Below the pieces are notes generated by a model. The model worked only from the letters and a program-made list of their open reading frames with translations, was not told where the DNA came from and searched no databases. A stretch of 64,000 nt of DNA from Aedes albopictus (Eukaryota; Arthropoda; Insecta; Diptera; Culicidae): positions 11,192,759 through 11,256,758 of the forward strand of contig NC_085138.1 of assembly GCF_035046485.1 (NCBI RefSeq). Reading direction: 5' to 3'. The translations under genes and the position numbers were made by a program. Of the stretch, positions 10,567 through 23,119 are shown piece after piece (position 1 is the stretch's first letter; each line of letters opens with the position of its first letter).

Positions 10567-11298
10567 ATTCAAATGAAATTAAAATTAAGTTGAAATAAAA
10601 TTGAAATACATAGAACGAAAAGAGATCTTATATTAAGGTGAATTATCAATTTAATGAAAGAAATTCACCTGGCATCCCTGCTCAGCGCAGGCTTGTTTAC
10701 GACGGAATGCACGCAAACAGACCGCCCTGACCGCATCGCAGTAAGCCAACCAAACGCAACCCGGTCCAACAAACGTTCGGGTTCCTCAAGCTTGGCCTAC
10801 TGCGTGGCAAATATGGTAACGGCCAAACGAACGAACGAACCTTCTATGGTGGTTGAGCGCCGAGTTTGAATGACGACGACGACACCCGCTAAATGACCGG
10901 AATGAACGTGGTGGAAATGCCTGGTGGCCGATGGCCGGTCATTCATTGTTATTGTTACCGCCTAAGGGGGGCATCCGGAAGCTTCTTGCTGCATTGTGCG
11001 TGCATCGTGTATGTGTGGGCCACGAAGGCAACAAAACAGTAATAACCGTAATATTTATTTAGGCGTGCATTGAGATGGACTGTTATGTCGCGTGAGTGGG
11101 AAACTCTTGCAGGGCTGCTTCGGGGGTTGAAAATTTGCTGACAGGAAGTTGTTTAATCGAATGGCAAGTGCGATTGTGTAGCTTTGGTTGCAATCTATAG
11201 AATTTTGATGAAAACAAAATGTAATTCTATTGTAAACTGCTTTTTTTTTTTGCTGTTATGGACTTTTTCCTACTATCATAAGTAAGTTTTTCTGCTTA
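10567..11298. other. Non-coding interval without recognised genes
   Basis: Simple-sequence patches (GACGAC near 10873, GAAC-rich near 10830) and a T run near 11242; nothing else is identifiable. Confidence 0.4.
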
Positions 11299-11308
11299 AG
11301 AGGTTGTT

Positions 11309-11560
11309 TACTTCTTCTTCTTCTTCTTTGTGGCTCTACGTCCCCACTGGGACTTGGCCTGCCACGCTTCAACTTAGTGTTCTTTGAGCACTTCCACAGT
11401 TATTAATTGAAGGGCTTCCTTTGCCTGCCATTGCATGAATTTGTATATTGTGAGGCAAGTGCAATGATACACTATGCCCAGGGAGTCGAGAAAATTTTCC
11501 TGACCGGAACGGGAATCGAACCCGCCGTCTCCGGATTGGCGATCCATAGCCTTAACCACT
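11309..11560 (-). mobile_element. tRNA-derived SINE, Feilai-like, second copy
   Basis: Same body, B box and (GAA)n tail as the element at 5916-6178, in the same orientation. Flanked by the 10-base direct repeat AGAGGTTGTT at 11299-11308 and 11561-11570. The first bases of the tRNA-like head are missing, so it is slightly 5'-truncated. Confidence 0.85.
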
Positions 11561-11689
11561 AGAGGTTGTTAGCCTTTTGCCATTTTTTATGATCTACGCA
11601 TTATGTATTGTGAAAATTATCAATTTTTGAGTTTTAAAATAAACGTAAGTTCTATCAACGATAATTTTCGGCTTTAAAACCAGAAGTGG

Positions 11690-12600
11690 TGTATTTTCTC
11701 CTGGAATTCCTTAAAAGATTCTCTCAAAAAGCTTTCAAAAACCCACTTGAAATTTTTATTCATTTTCTTGTTTCAAAAATTCCTGCCGGCGTTTCTTCTG
11801 AAAATCTACTCGTGATTTTTGCACAGATATCAAAACAAATTTTTAAAAATTTACTACATTGCTTCCGAGATTCATACAGAAATTTCCCTAGAAATACTTC
11901 TAGATAATTACTCTGCAATATCTCCTGGGATTTTTTTTAAATTCCTTCATGAAATTTTGCGGGTTTTTTTGTCTGGAAATGTTTTATAAATTTCTTCAGA
12001 AATTCATTCGGAAGTATCTCCCAAGAAATTATTTATTTAATTATTATTCAGATAGAAATTTCTCCGGGTTGTTTCCAATAAAAATCTTTTCTACTATTTC
12101 TTAAGAAATTTCGCCAGGTACTTATTTGGCAATTCGTGAGAAATTCCTCCAGAAAGTCCTCTAGATATTAATTCAAAGTTTCTTCAGGGGTTCCTTTAGA
12201 AAATCTGTCAGAGATTCTTAAGAAAGTCTTCCGTGGGTTTTATAGTGAATTTTCCGAAAGTTCTTTAAGTAGTTCCTACAGGGATTCATTCGGATACTTT
12301 TCTTCAGAAAAAAAAATCTACGAGTCGTATTTTTGAAAACAAAAAAATCCTCTAAGAATTAATTTTAAATGGTCCATCGAGATATTTCTTTATATATTTT
12401 AGCAGAGGTTCCGCCAGAAATTTCTCTAAGTTTTCATTTCGAAAACTTTCATGGGTTGCTTTACAAATTCCTCCAAAGGGCGTTCAGGAAGTTTCTTCAG
12501 GTTCTTTCTCCCGGGGTTTTTTCAATAAAGCCTTACAGGAAATCCTTCAGTATTTATTACAAACGTCATTCCGAACTTTCAAAACTTCAGAACTGACTTT
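11690..12600. repeat. Degenerate 12-bp-periodic repeat block
   Basis: Recurring AAATTCCTCCAG/AAATTTCTTCAG-type words about every 12 bases, strongly mutated. It looks like an aged copy, in reverse orientation, of the array at 12770-15935. Confidence 0.55.
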
Positions 12601-12769
12601 TCGAATTCTCTTAGCAGACTACTCTCTTCGAATGAGTGCCGTCAGTTTTGTACTTTTTTATTCCGCCCTTTTTTGCTTATCCACACTGTTATTTTCTCTA
12701 CAAATTATTGCATATTCATGAACATGGAATTGAAAAATCTCAGGGCCAATAACCGAATTCTGTAGGGAA

Positions 12770-15700
12770 TCCTGAAGAAATTCTTGCATGATTTTATGGA
12801 GTAACTTATGGAGGAATTTCTGAAGGAATTCCTGGATAAATTCCCTGAGGAATTACTGGAGAAATTCCTGAAGAATTAGACGAACTGCTGGAGGAACTCT
12901 TGGAGGAATTACTGGAGATATTCCTGGGGGAATTCTGGGAGAAATTTCTCGAGGAATTCCTTAAGGTAGTCCTGGAGGAATTCCTGGAGGAATTCATAGA
13001 AGTATTCCTGAAAAAAATCTTGGAGGAATTCTTGGAGGATTTCCTTGAGGACATCCTAGAGAAACTTCTGAAGGAACCCCTTAAGGAATTCCTGGAAAAA
13101 AATCCTGGAGGAAATTTTGATGGAATACCTAGACGAACTCCTAGAGGAATTTCTGAAAAAAAAAATCCTGGACGATTCTCTGGAGGAATTCCTGGAGAAA
13201 TTCCTTGAGGATTTTCTAGAGGAATACCTTAAGGAATTCCTAGAGGAATCCATGGATAAATTTCTAGAAGAATTTCTGGAGGAATTCCAAGAGAAATCTC
13301 TTATGGATTTGTAAGAGGAATTCCTGAAGCAATCGCTGAAGGAGTTCATGGAGAAATAGCTGAAAGAATTCCTGAAGGAATTCCTGTCGGAGTTTCTAGA
13401 GGAATTCTTAGAAGGGTTCCCAAAAAAAATTGCTGGAGGGATTCTTGGAGGAATTTCTAGATTCATTCTTGAAGGTATACCTGCAGGAATCTCAGAGGGA
13501 TTCCTGGAGGACTTCTTTGAGGAATTTGTAGGGGATTTGCTAGAGCAATTACTAGAGGAATTCCTAGAGCAATCACTGGAGGATTTCCTAGAAGAATTTC
13601 TGGAGGAATTCTTGGAGTATTCTTAGAAGAGTTGTAGGAATTCCTAGAAGAATTTTTGATGGACTTTTTAGAGGGATTCTAGGAGTAATTCTCAAAGGAA
13701 TTCCTTGAGAATTTCCAAGAGAAATACCTTGAGGAATTCATAGAGGAATTCCTTGAAACATTTCTGGTGGAATTCTATGAGGAACTCTTTGAGGAATTGC
13801 AAGAAGAATTTCCGAAGGAATTGTTCGTAGAGGTCGTAGAAGAATTCCTGCAGAAATTCTAGAGGAATTCCTGGAGGAATTCCTGGAGGAACTCCTGGAG
13901 AAATTCCTAGAGAAACTATTGGAGGAATTCCTAGAGAAACTTCAGGAGGAATCCCTCAAGGAATCTCTAGAAAAACTCCTGAAAAAAAATCCTGGAGGAA
14001 TTCCTGAAGAAATACCTAGACGAACCCCTAGAGGAATTCCCGAAGAAATTCCTGGACGAATCTCTGGAGGAATTCCTTGAGGTTCTTCCAGAGGAATTCC
14101 TTGAGTAATTCCTTGAAGAATCCCTGGATTCCTAGAGGAATTTCTGGAGAAATTCCTAGAGAATTACTGGAGGAATTCCTGGAGGAATTACTGGAGGAAT
14201 TCCAAGAGGAACCTTTTTTTAAATTGCTAGTGGCATACCTGGAGGAATTCCTGAAGCAATCGCTGAAGGAATTCTTTGAGAAACTCCTGCAAGAATACCT
14301 CGAAGAATTCCTGGAAGAATTCCCAGATAAATTTCTGAAGGAATCCCTATAAAAATTCCTTGAGAAATTCATAGAAGAGTTCCTGGAGAAATTCCTGGAG
14401 GGATTCTTAGAGGAATTCCTTGAAGATTTTCTAGAGGAATACCTTGAGGGATTCCCAGTTGAATCTCTGGAGCAATTTCTAAAGGAATTTCTGGAGGAAT
14501 TCCTAGAGGAATTCCTGGAGGGATTCATAGTGGCATTATTTGAGGAATTAATAGTGAAATACCTGCAGGAATTCCTAGAGCAATCGCTAGAGAAATTCCT
14601 ATAGGAATTTCTGAAAGAATTTCTAGAAGAACTCTTGAAGGAATTCCTGGAATAATTCTTAAAAGAGTTGAAGGAATTCCTAAAGGTATTTTTGGAGGGT
14701 TTTTTAGATACCTTGAGGAATTCTTTAAGGAATCCATGGAAGAATTCCTTGAGGAATTTCTGGAGGAATTTCTTGAGTAGCTCCTTGAGGAATTGCTAGG
14801 GGAATTCTTGGATGAATTCCTGTAAGAATTCCTGGAAGAATTCCTGGAAAAATTCCTAGAGCAATTCTTGTAGGAATGCCTTTGGGATTCTCTAGAGGAC
14901 TTCCTAGAGAAATACCCTGAAGATCTCCAAGAGAAGTTCTTTGAGGAATTGCTAGAGGAACAACTGGAGGAATTCATATAGCTATCGCTGGAGGAATTCT
15001 CAGAAGAGTTCCTAGAAAAATTCCTTGGTTGAATACCTGGAGGAATTCCTAGAGGATTCCTGAAGGAATTTGTAGAGAAATTCCTAGAGGAATTTCTAGA
15101 GAAATTCCTAGAGGAATTTCTAGAGGAATTCCTAGAGGAATTTCTAGAGAAATTCCTAGAGGAATTTCTAGAGGAATTCCTAGAGGAATTTCTAGAGGAA
15201 TTCCTAGAGGAATTTCTAGAGGAATTCCTAGAGGAATTTCTAGAGGAATTCCTAGAGGAATTTCTAGAGGAATTCCTAGAGGAATTTCTAGAGGAATTCC
15301 TAGATGAGTTTCTGGAGAAATTCCTAGAGGAATTCTCCGAGGAATGGCTAGAGAAATAGCTGGAGGATTTCCTTGAGCACTGGCTGGAGAAAATTCTAAA
15401 AGAAAACCTAGAGGAATTCCTGCAAGAATTCCTAGAATATTTCCTGGAGGAATACCTAGAGTAATTGCTTGAGGATTTTATAGAGGAAAATCTTGAGGAA
15501 TTCCTGGAAAAATTCCTAGACAAATTTCCGGTGGAATTTCTAGAGGAATTCTTTGTGGAATAACTAGAGGAATTCCTGCAAGAATTCCTAAAGCAATCGT
15601 TGGAGGAGTTCCTAGAGGAATTCTTCCAGGAATTCCTTGGAGAGTTCTTCTGCGAATCCTTGGAGGAATTTATAGAAGAGGAATTCGTAGAGGACTTCTG

Positions 15701-15935
15701 GGAGGAATCCTTAGAGGAATTTATAGAGAAATACCTAGGACTTTATAGAGGAATTTCTAGAAGTATCCATGGAGGGATTCCTAGAGGAATTTCTGGAGGA
15801 ATTACTAGAGTAATCGCTGGAAGAATTCCTAGAACAGGAATTCCTGGCAAATTTCTAGAAGATTTCTTGGAGGAATTCCGAGAGTAATTCTTGATGGAAT
15901 TCTAAGAAGAGTTCCTGGAGGCATTCGTATGGTAA
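12770..15935. repeat. Large 12-bp-periodic array (consensus GAGGAATTCCTR)
   Basis: Over 3 kb of imperfect repeats of a 12-mer centred on the palindrome GGAATTCC. In frame, the unit reads EEFL on the plus strand and RNSS on the minus strand, explaining long apparent frames such as 14525-15523 minus; these are repeat artefacts. At 15080-15303 the units alternate AATTTCTA and AATTCCTA, giving a clean 24-bp higher-order period of about nine copies, the youngest part. Family identity unknown. Confidence 0.9.
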
Positions 15936-15944
15936 TTGCTAGGG

Positions 15945-16312
15945 CACTGCGTGAGCGATTCCAATTTGAAGCTGTACATACACTTTGTACAGCGCCTAAA
16001 TGCATTCTATTCTTATTGTACTACATCGAACTAGTTGCCGTTGCGCTGTTTTCACTTTCTACCCTGTCCATGGTAGAATGATGAGCACGAGGATGTTGAT
16101 GTGTGGCTGTTGGTTGTTCCTGTTTCCAGTCCGATTGGGGATCCATTATGGGTTGCCGTGCACCGATGTCCAAGTATTCGGATTCATTTGAGCCATGGGC
16201 TCAGAAGAGGGTCAGTGTCAGCTGCTCTCAGGGGAAAAGAGCAACTGACGAAAGTGCCGGGGCTGGGATCAAACCCATGACCATCTGCTTATGAAGCAAA
16301 CGGGCCCTGGCG
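15945..16312 (-). mobile_element. tRNA-Val-like SINE, minus-strand copy within the 12-bp array
   Basis: Reverse-complement relative of the element at 16479-16920, with the same GGTCATGGGT...GATCCCAGCC B-box region and the same body (GGACAGGGTAGAAA, GGCGCTGTACAAAGTGTA). The tRNA-like head is at the right end. Diverged from its neighbour by scattered substitutions. Confidence 0.75.
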
Positions 16313-16470
16313 CTTGAGGATTTTCTAGAGGAAAATCTTGATGCATTCCTTGAGGAATACTTGAAGGAATTCCTAGACAAACTTCTGGTGGAATTCCTAG
16401 AGAAATTCTTTCAGGAATTGCTAGAGGAATTCCTGGAGGAATTCCTTGAGTAATCGCTGGAGAAATTTGT
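16313..16470. repeat. 12-bp-periodic array, segment between two SINEs
   Basis: GAGGAATTCCTR-type units continue here, so the flanking SINEs inserted into a pre-existing array. Confidence 0.8.
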
Positions 16471-16478
16471 AGAGACAA

Positions 16479-16920
16479 GCCGTGGCGCAGTGGCTACACG
16501 TTCGCTTCACAAGCGGATGGTCATGGGTGCGATCCCAGCCCGGCACTTCGTCAGTTGCTCTTCTTTCCCCAAGAGCGGCTGGCACTTGACCCTCTTCTGA
16601 GCTCTCATAGCTCAAGCGGACCCGGATAATTGGATATCGACGAACGGCAACCCATAATGGACGACCCCAAATCGGACTGGAAAAGGAACAACAGCCACAC
16701 ATTTTCCCATCATCGTGCTCATCATTCTAGCAAGGACAGGGTAGAAAAGTGAAAGCAGCACAAAGGCAATCCAGTTCAATATAGTAGAATAAGAATATAA
16801 TAGAATATATTTGGGCGCTGTACAAAGTGTAAGTGCAGCCGCCAATTGGAATCGTAGGGCCCTAGTGGATTAAAGAGCTGTTAAAAAGGTTAAGTGGTTA
16901 AGAATAAAAAAAATGTTAAA
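16479..16920 (+). mobile_element. tRNA-Val-like SINE, plus-strand copy
   Basis: The head GCCGTGGCGCAGTGG has an A box, a CGCTTCACAAGCG anticodon stem-loop (CAC, valine) and a B-box-like GGTGCGATCCC. A tRNA-unrelated body of about 350 bp and an A-rich end near 16900-16920 follow. The tRNA part is too mutated and too extended to be a functional tRNA gene. No clean target duplication was found. Confidence 0.75.
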
Positions 16921-16924
16921 AAAA

Positions 16925-17205
16925 ATCATAGAGGAATTCTTTCAGGAATTCCTAGGAGAATTCTTCCAGGAGTCCTTGGAGGAATTCATAGAAGAGTTTC
17001 TAAAGGAATTTCTAGAGGACTTCTTGGGGGAATTCTTAGAATAATTCCTGGAAGAATTAATTGAGAAATTCCTTGGGGATTTTCCTAAAAGAACTCATGG
17101 AGGAATTGCTAGAGGATTTTTTTTTGAGGATTTCCTAGAGGAGTTTTAAAGAAATTTCTAGATGAGTGTATGAAGAAATTCCTATAGAAATTTCTGGAGG
17201 AATAT
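16925..17205. repeat. 12-bp-periodic array, right end
   Basis: Same GAGGAATTCCT units as 12770-15935, increasingly degenerate toward 17205. Confidence 0.8.
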
Positions 17206-19494
17206 GCATGTGCAGCATAGATTGAAATTGCAAAATGTATTTATTTTTGCATTATTTCATTGCCAACCATCAGATAGTCTCTCTCCAACATACTCTAACA
17301 AAGACACATCGACATTCTCACTGAACCCGGAAGAAGCGCTTTCCATATGCCACCGATGGCACTGACCAAAAACCGGTCACTCCGGTGGTGGTACTCCAGG
17401 CGAACCAGTCAAAATACCACACCGCACCGGTGCAATCCATTCCGAGTGTCCGTCCACAGATCCAACCGAACCAAAACGCAACAAGACCTGCAACTACTAC
17501 TGGTCACTACTACCACAACTGCTGGTCCTGCTAGGCAGGACCGTCATCACAACCGAAGGGACATCATCGCAGGACAATAAAAGTATAAAATTCAAATTTA
17601 TTGCTCTCGGGCGATAAAAGTTTGCTATCTACAATGTAATAAATTTTGCGCCTTTTTACATTTCCGAGACCGAACGCTGTTAGCTACATACACTGCGCGA
17701 CTCGGACCGTTCCCCAGTTATCCCTCGGAAGCCTTCCGGCGGCAGCAACGGTGCGGCCTGAGTTGGTCCAGTTCACCCGGTCTGGTTGTTGCTGGTTGTC
17801 GTCCACCAGTCCAATACGATGGATCGCTGCTGTTCACACGACGACGAAACAGCAGCAGCAGCAGCGAAGCACCAGAGTGACAACATTTTGAACTCCGTCC
17901 TTGTGCTGGCTGTTCTGTTGCGTCGAGCTGTGAGGTTCGGTGTTTTCGACGATGGGATGACGGCGCACTGTGATGACAATGGGCAGCAGCGCAGCATCCC
18001 ACGGGGGATAGGACACAGCAGCACCGTTAGAGCCTGAGGGCTCGACAAAATAAATGCTCCTGCTCACTATGGGGGAGATCGCGGTAAAACGTACGGAAGG
18101 ACACCTTACACATAGGAAAAATGGTCTTCGAAAATATCGTCATGATTTTTCTAATACACTACTTCCTGATACTATGTACTTGAAAGTTTGAAAAACAAGA
18201 TATACAGCGATCAGTATCTAAAGTAAAATACGACAGATAGCTCCTTTTATCCAGCTTCCCCCTGTACAGCGGATGACGGTCTGGGGCTAAACACACTGCG
18301 GAGGATGATATTCGCCCTCCTCACATACACCGGTAAACGGTGGAGTTCTGTCTGTATGTGAATATTAATGCGGATATGATTCAATTTATCTTCATTTACT
18401 GTTAATTACGGAAATGTTTATTGTTTAATAAAAACTTGCTCATCTGGGGTTTTGGCCCTGCCACTACTGGCTACTGGCTGGCGAGCTTGCAGAACTAGTT
18501 TCGGGCGATGCGACATCGACACAGAGAGTGTATTGAGATAAATTGCAGCTCTACTATTGCATGACCGGCCAGGGAGATGGTTCACTGCATGCACTATGCA
18601 GCAATTCAATGGAGGATTGTTGTTCGACTTCAAAATGGGTTTTGATAGACAAAGGACAGAATTCTTAAAGCTTCTAGGATGTTCAGATCTTTCATAGAAA
18701 GAAAAAAAGTAAACATCATATACGACTTTGTTTGTGCGCGCGCGGGAAACGGATCGTTTCGGACACCGTAGAAAAAAGTTCTGTTTCACTCCGAACTTCA
18801 CTTTATTCCGGTACTTAACTTTAACACGAACGTACTCAGTACAATTGTACTCAACTAAAACACTTTATTGCGAACTATAACGAGCGACAACTCTATTTCC
18901 CGGCGGTTCAATAGTAACTAACATGTATTTGCCTATATACAGTATCATCTGCCTGATGAGACACTCTGATTCTCCTAACAGGCCTTTTCTCTCCTACCAC
19001 ATCTCTTATCAAGCTCATAGCGAAATAGGTGTACAAAACTCATACGGTAGATAAGGAACACTACAGTTTGTGGATCACGTTTGATCTTCGCTTCGCTCAC
19101 CAATGCTCTCTTCATTAACCCTCGCTTGACCAGACTTCGTGTCAGCTGGAAGGGAGTGGTATTGGGTGGCAGGAGCAGGAGAAAAACAATTTCTCCGCAG
19201 CATGAATCGGCAGCACGAAGAAAGTATGATTGCTGAAGAGCAAAAGCATGGATAGGAACGATATGCAAAGGTTTTATGCAGCTGTCAGTGCGGCGCGGCA
19301 CAAGACTGCGCCAGTGCCCACCATGTGCAATCACCCTGGGGAGCTGAAAAATAGCAATGCTGCCGGAAAGGATGAGAAGTGAGCAGCTGGTATGTCATCC
19401 TAACAGATTCCTATATAAAGGGGAGGATGCAGAATTGCCAGTGGTGTCATCGAGGTTATACTAAGTTACTCATTGAGTAACCAGCTCTTCTCTT
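17206..19494. other. Unassigned mostly unique-looking DNA
   Basis: Short frames on both strands (for example 17646-17891 plus, 18418-18801 minus, 18975-19334 minus) match no family I recognise. A short (CAG)n run is near 17852-17868. Composition is less repetitive than its surroundings, so it could hold host regulatory or untranslated sequence. Confidence 0.35.
19412..19450 (+). promoter_or_regulatory. Possible TATA-type core promoter
   Basis: TATATAAAG at 19412-19420 is followed about 35 bases later by TCATCG at 19447, a weak initiator match. No downstream coding frame supports it; it could be a remnant LTR promoter. Confidence 0.2.
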
Positions 19495-19905
19495 TCAGGA
19501 ATTTCTTCAAGATTTCTTCTTGAATCTTTTTCAGAAGTTTATCAATAAATTTCTCAAAAGATTCTTCTTGAAACTAGTCCATGGTTTTCTTCAGTACTCC
19601 CTCCTGAGATTCCTTAAGGGGTTGTTTGGGAAATTCCCTCAAAGATTTCTACGAGCATGTAGTCTATCATGTATATTCATAGATTTCTTTAAACATTGCC
19701 GAAGAAATTTATTAAGAAATATTATAAGAATTTAACCCAGGATTTGTTCTTTGGGATTTCTCAAGGACTTTATCAAGAAAGATCTTCTTTGAATTTCTCC
19801 AGAATTTTCTGCAAAGATTTCTTTAAAAGATGAAATTTCAGGAGATTTTCTTACGCACAGATTAGTAAATTTCTGTCAGAGATTTTTTCCTAAGGATTGA
19901 TGCAT
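19495..19905. repeat. Degenerate 12-bp-periodic repeat block
   Basis: AGATTTCTTC/GAATTTCTTCA-type words recur with about 12-base spacing. Probably an old relative of the 12770-15935 array. Confidence 0.45.
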
Positions 19906-20249
19906 ACCCCTGTAGAAAACTATCAGGTTTTACTCTGTTACTCTATTACATGTCTAAATCTATCAAATTTGATTAGGTAAAACGAAATATTTTGCATGAG
20001 TCGTTGATTTAGATGTTAATTGACCAATTAACCTTTTGATTGCTTGAAAAAAATATTTCCACGCATAATGGCTTGCAGTCGAAAAAGCCCAAAATCGCAT
20101 ATTTTGCCCTACAAATTGAGGTATAGCTCAAAATTGTGACGTGTTGGAGCAAATCTGAGCCCGGATTCGGATTCAGCGGCCCAAAATCCTTCGGAGACAC
20201 ATAAGTTTGCTCTTGAGACAGACAAAAAGGTAATTTTTGTTACGCTGTG
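19906..20249. other. No recognisable feature
   Basis: Interval left of the foldback structure. Parts (AAATC...GGAGACACA near 20187) may belong to the same element family, but no boundary is visible. Confidence 0.3.
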
Positions 20250-21229
20250 TTATCTTTTGAATGAACCCTAGGGTTTTGAAATCGGACGCAAATTGGCGGA
20301 GATATGGGCCTAAAAAAATGACATGTTTTTGAGGGGGTGACCCCAAACTTTTGCTCTTGAGACAAAAAAATGTTGCGCTGTGTAATAAGTCAAAGAAACC
20401 TTGGACATGATTTAAAAGAAACTTTTTCAAAAAAATTGTATGTAAACTTAACCCAAAATTACCAAATTTTCTAAAAAAATGAATTGAAACTTACGGCAGT
20501 GTCGCTGGAAGTTGGGTCGACCAAATTTCAAGACGAGAGCGGTACAGGTATGTTCCGTTTTTGTCACTATCCGTTTTTATCACTATCCGTTTTTGTCACT
20601 ATCCGATTTCGTCAACATTTCATTCCGTTTTTGTCAACACTAATTTTTTTGTCAAATTTGTTCCCTCGAACACGAGTTATTTATAGCTTAACATTAATCT
20701 TGAGACAATGCATCCATGAATGAATTTGAAACAACTACCAATGATGGCATCGAAGACGTATACGCCACAGTAGCTTTCAACACATTTTAAATTCAGCTAT
20801 AAATAATGTTAATTCATGCTTTCTCTCAAGCATAATTTTACTTCTTATTTGAAAATGAGAAACATTAAACCAATAGTCCAATAGAAAAATTAAACCGAGC
20901 CAATTTAATTAATGAAAATCTGACAGGAGGTGGCAGGAGGTAACACGTGATTATCAATATCATTATCAACAATTTTGTCGTTTTGTAAAATGGTTCAATC
21001 ATTTTCCAAGTGTAACAAAAGTTGCTAATCATGATAGATCAATAATAGATGGGATGTGCATATAAAACCATCAAAGGACGGATTCAATTATCCGGCAATA
21101 GGAAAAAATCACCATGGGTTATCAAACTTTTTTTTTATTTCATTAGCCTATTGTGTTAGGGCACAATTGATGTCCCTTCCAGGGATTGCTCCAGGATGTC
21201 CATCTGCGTATTCCTCCAAGAACTTCATT

Positions 21230-21610
21230 CTGACGATCCTTCTTCTTCTTTCTTCTTATTCTTCTTCTTATTATTCTTCTTCTTTACGGCTCTACGTACC
21301 AACTGGAACTTGGCCTGCCACTTCAAGTGTTCTTCAAGAACTTAAACAGTTTAGGGCTTTCTTTGCCTGTCCTTGCTTGGATTTGTACACTACAATCTTA
21401 TAAACAAGACTTTTTAAGCGAAATAAATTTCACGTGATTTTGTACACGTTTTCTTGAAATTATGCGATGTGCTGAATTCTTCTCTCCTGGTCGCTATTTC
21501 TTTCCGACGGGGCTCAAACTTCTACCAGAGATCTCTCTTGTCATCCTTGATACCCTGTCGAAATTTTCCAGACCGAAACAGCTATATTCACTAGCCTAAC
21601 AGGAGATTCC
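21230..21610 (-). mobile_element. Diverged Feilai-like SINE copy
   Basis: TTCTTC-rich tail at 21238-21285, then a diverged SINE body (CTCTACGT...CTTGGCCTGCCA), and head-like CACTAGCCTAACAGGAGA near 21590-21607. Much older than the copies at 5.9 and 11.3 kb. Confidence 0.6.
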
Positions 21611-22770
21611 TGTAAAATTTTATCTCAGATTTCATTTTTCGTTTGCACCAAAAATGCAATCTTGATTTTCTTCAGTGATTCCTACTAGCGATTCTTGTAT
21701 TTCTCCGGATTCCTTAATGGTTTTCTTCTGAGAAATCGTCAGGAAATAATTCAGAAGTTCCTTTAGGTGAATTAGGAGTTAAATCTTTCAGAAATAAGTT
21801 TCTCAAATAAGGAGGAGTCTAGGATCTTGGAAAACGATCTGGGATATCTCCAGCAACTCCAGTGTTCCAAGAAGAAACAAAAGATCCCAAAAAATCCTAC
21901 AGAAATCCCATTAATTCTAAAAGTATCCCTCGGAGAACAATTGGATGATTTCTTGAAAAAACTTATACAGGATTCCTGGAAGGAATTTCTCAAGGATTCC
22001 CACAAGGAACTTCTGGAGGATCCTCAGGAATAACTCCCCGGAGATTTCAATACAGAACACCATCCCTGAAGAAACTTCTGGAGGATTTTAGGAAAGAATT
22101 CCTGGAAGATTACTAGAATAAACTTCTGGGAGACTCCCAGGAAACGTAGTAAGAAATCGGGGTAATTATTATTGTAATATTATTTTTATTAAGTCATGAG
22201 AAAATAACATAGATGAAAGATACAATCGTATTGGAAAATCTCTGAAAGTTCCATTAGGTGTAGATGTTTCTACTGCGCATAAATACCAAAACAAAGTAAA
22301 AAAATATCATAAGAAAATCTTTAAAGAATCCAAAAAAGAACTTCTGATGAAGTTCTAGGAAAACTGTTGAAAGAATCTCAGAAAGAACCCCTGGAGAAAT
22401 ATCAGAAAAAAAAATCCTGGAGGGATTTCAGAAAGCAGTCTTGGAAGAAATCCCGTAGGAAATTTTGAAGAGACGGAGAAATTCCTATATTTCAAAAGTA
22501 AAATCATGGTGAATCTCCAAAGCAATTCTTGGATGAATTGATAAACTAGGACTAAATCCCAGAATGTTTTTCTTAGCCCACCTTGTGCATTCCAGCCCCA
22601 AACCGTACACAACGTCAACGAGCAGTTCCCATCATAATGCATAAGTATGGTTAATAAATTCTAATTCCTGGTGGAATATTCGAAGGGATCCCCAAAGAAA
22701 CTCCAGGAAAAATTTGAAAAGAGACATCTAGGTTGATCCGAGAAGAAATTTCTGAAAAAATCATAAGGGG
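21611..22770. repeat. Degenerate 12-bp-periodic repeats, several blocks
   Basis: GGAATTTCTCAAGGATTCC-type and AGAAACTTCTGGAGGATT-type words recur at 21960-22160, 22320-22500 and 22670-22770. The interval 22160-22320 shows nothing identifiable. Confidence 0.45.
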
Positions 22771-22800
22771 CAGAACCTCTTTTCTCTAAAAATTCTTTGG

Positions 22801-22955
22801 GGCCGTCCATAAATGACGTAGCATTTTAGGAGAGCGGGGTGGGGGGAGTCTCTGATTATGCTACGAACCATGTTTTAGGTATGGGAAAATAGGCTACGAG
22901 GGGGGAGGGGGTATAAAAAATCGTCTTAAAAATGCTATGTCGTTTATGGACGACC
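22801..22955. mobile_element. Short hairpin MITE, about 155 bp
   Basis: GCCGTCCATAAATGACGTAG near 22803 is complementary to CTATGTCGTTTATGGACGAC near 22935-22955, with G-rich internal sequence. Similar G-rich words occur near 51079 and 51990. No clean target duplication. Confidence 0.6.
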
Positions 22956-23119
22956 TCCTATCGAATTCCAAAATAAAAACAAGCGACATGGCACAAGGTA
23001 ACCTACAAGAATTCTAGAGGAACTTCTTGAAGAATCAAATATTCTGGAGAAAACACAAGTGATTGCTAAGAAAACTTTCTGAAGATTTTCCAAAAGTATC
23101 CTAGTGAACCCTAAAAGTA

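Noticed and set aside
9127..10593. Long open frames of 450-480 codons on both strands
   Set aside because: They are produced entirely by the 11-bp minisatellite, whose unit has no stop in any frame.
12806..15887. Several long Glu/Phe/Leu-rich and Arg/Asn/Ser-rich frames
   Set aside because: The 12-bp unit is a multiple of three, so each strand keeps one repetitive frame open; no domain or start context supports proteins.
16479..16550. Possible tRNA-Val gene
   Set aside because: The tRNA-like part is joined to a repeated body and has a sister copy, so it is a SINE head.
17347..18067. Overlapping 77-94 codon frames on both strands
   Set aside because: They overlap in many phases with low-complexity Gln/Thr/Cys content and show no recognisable domain.
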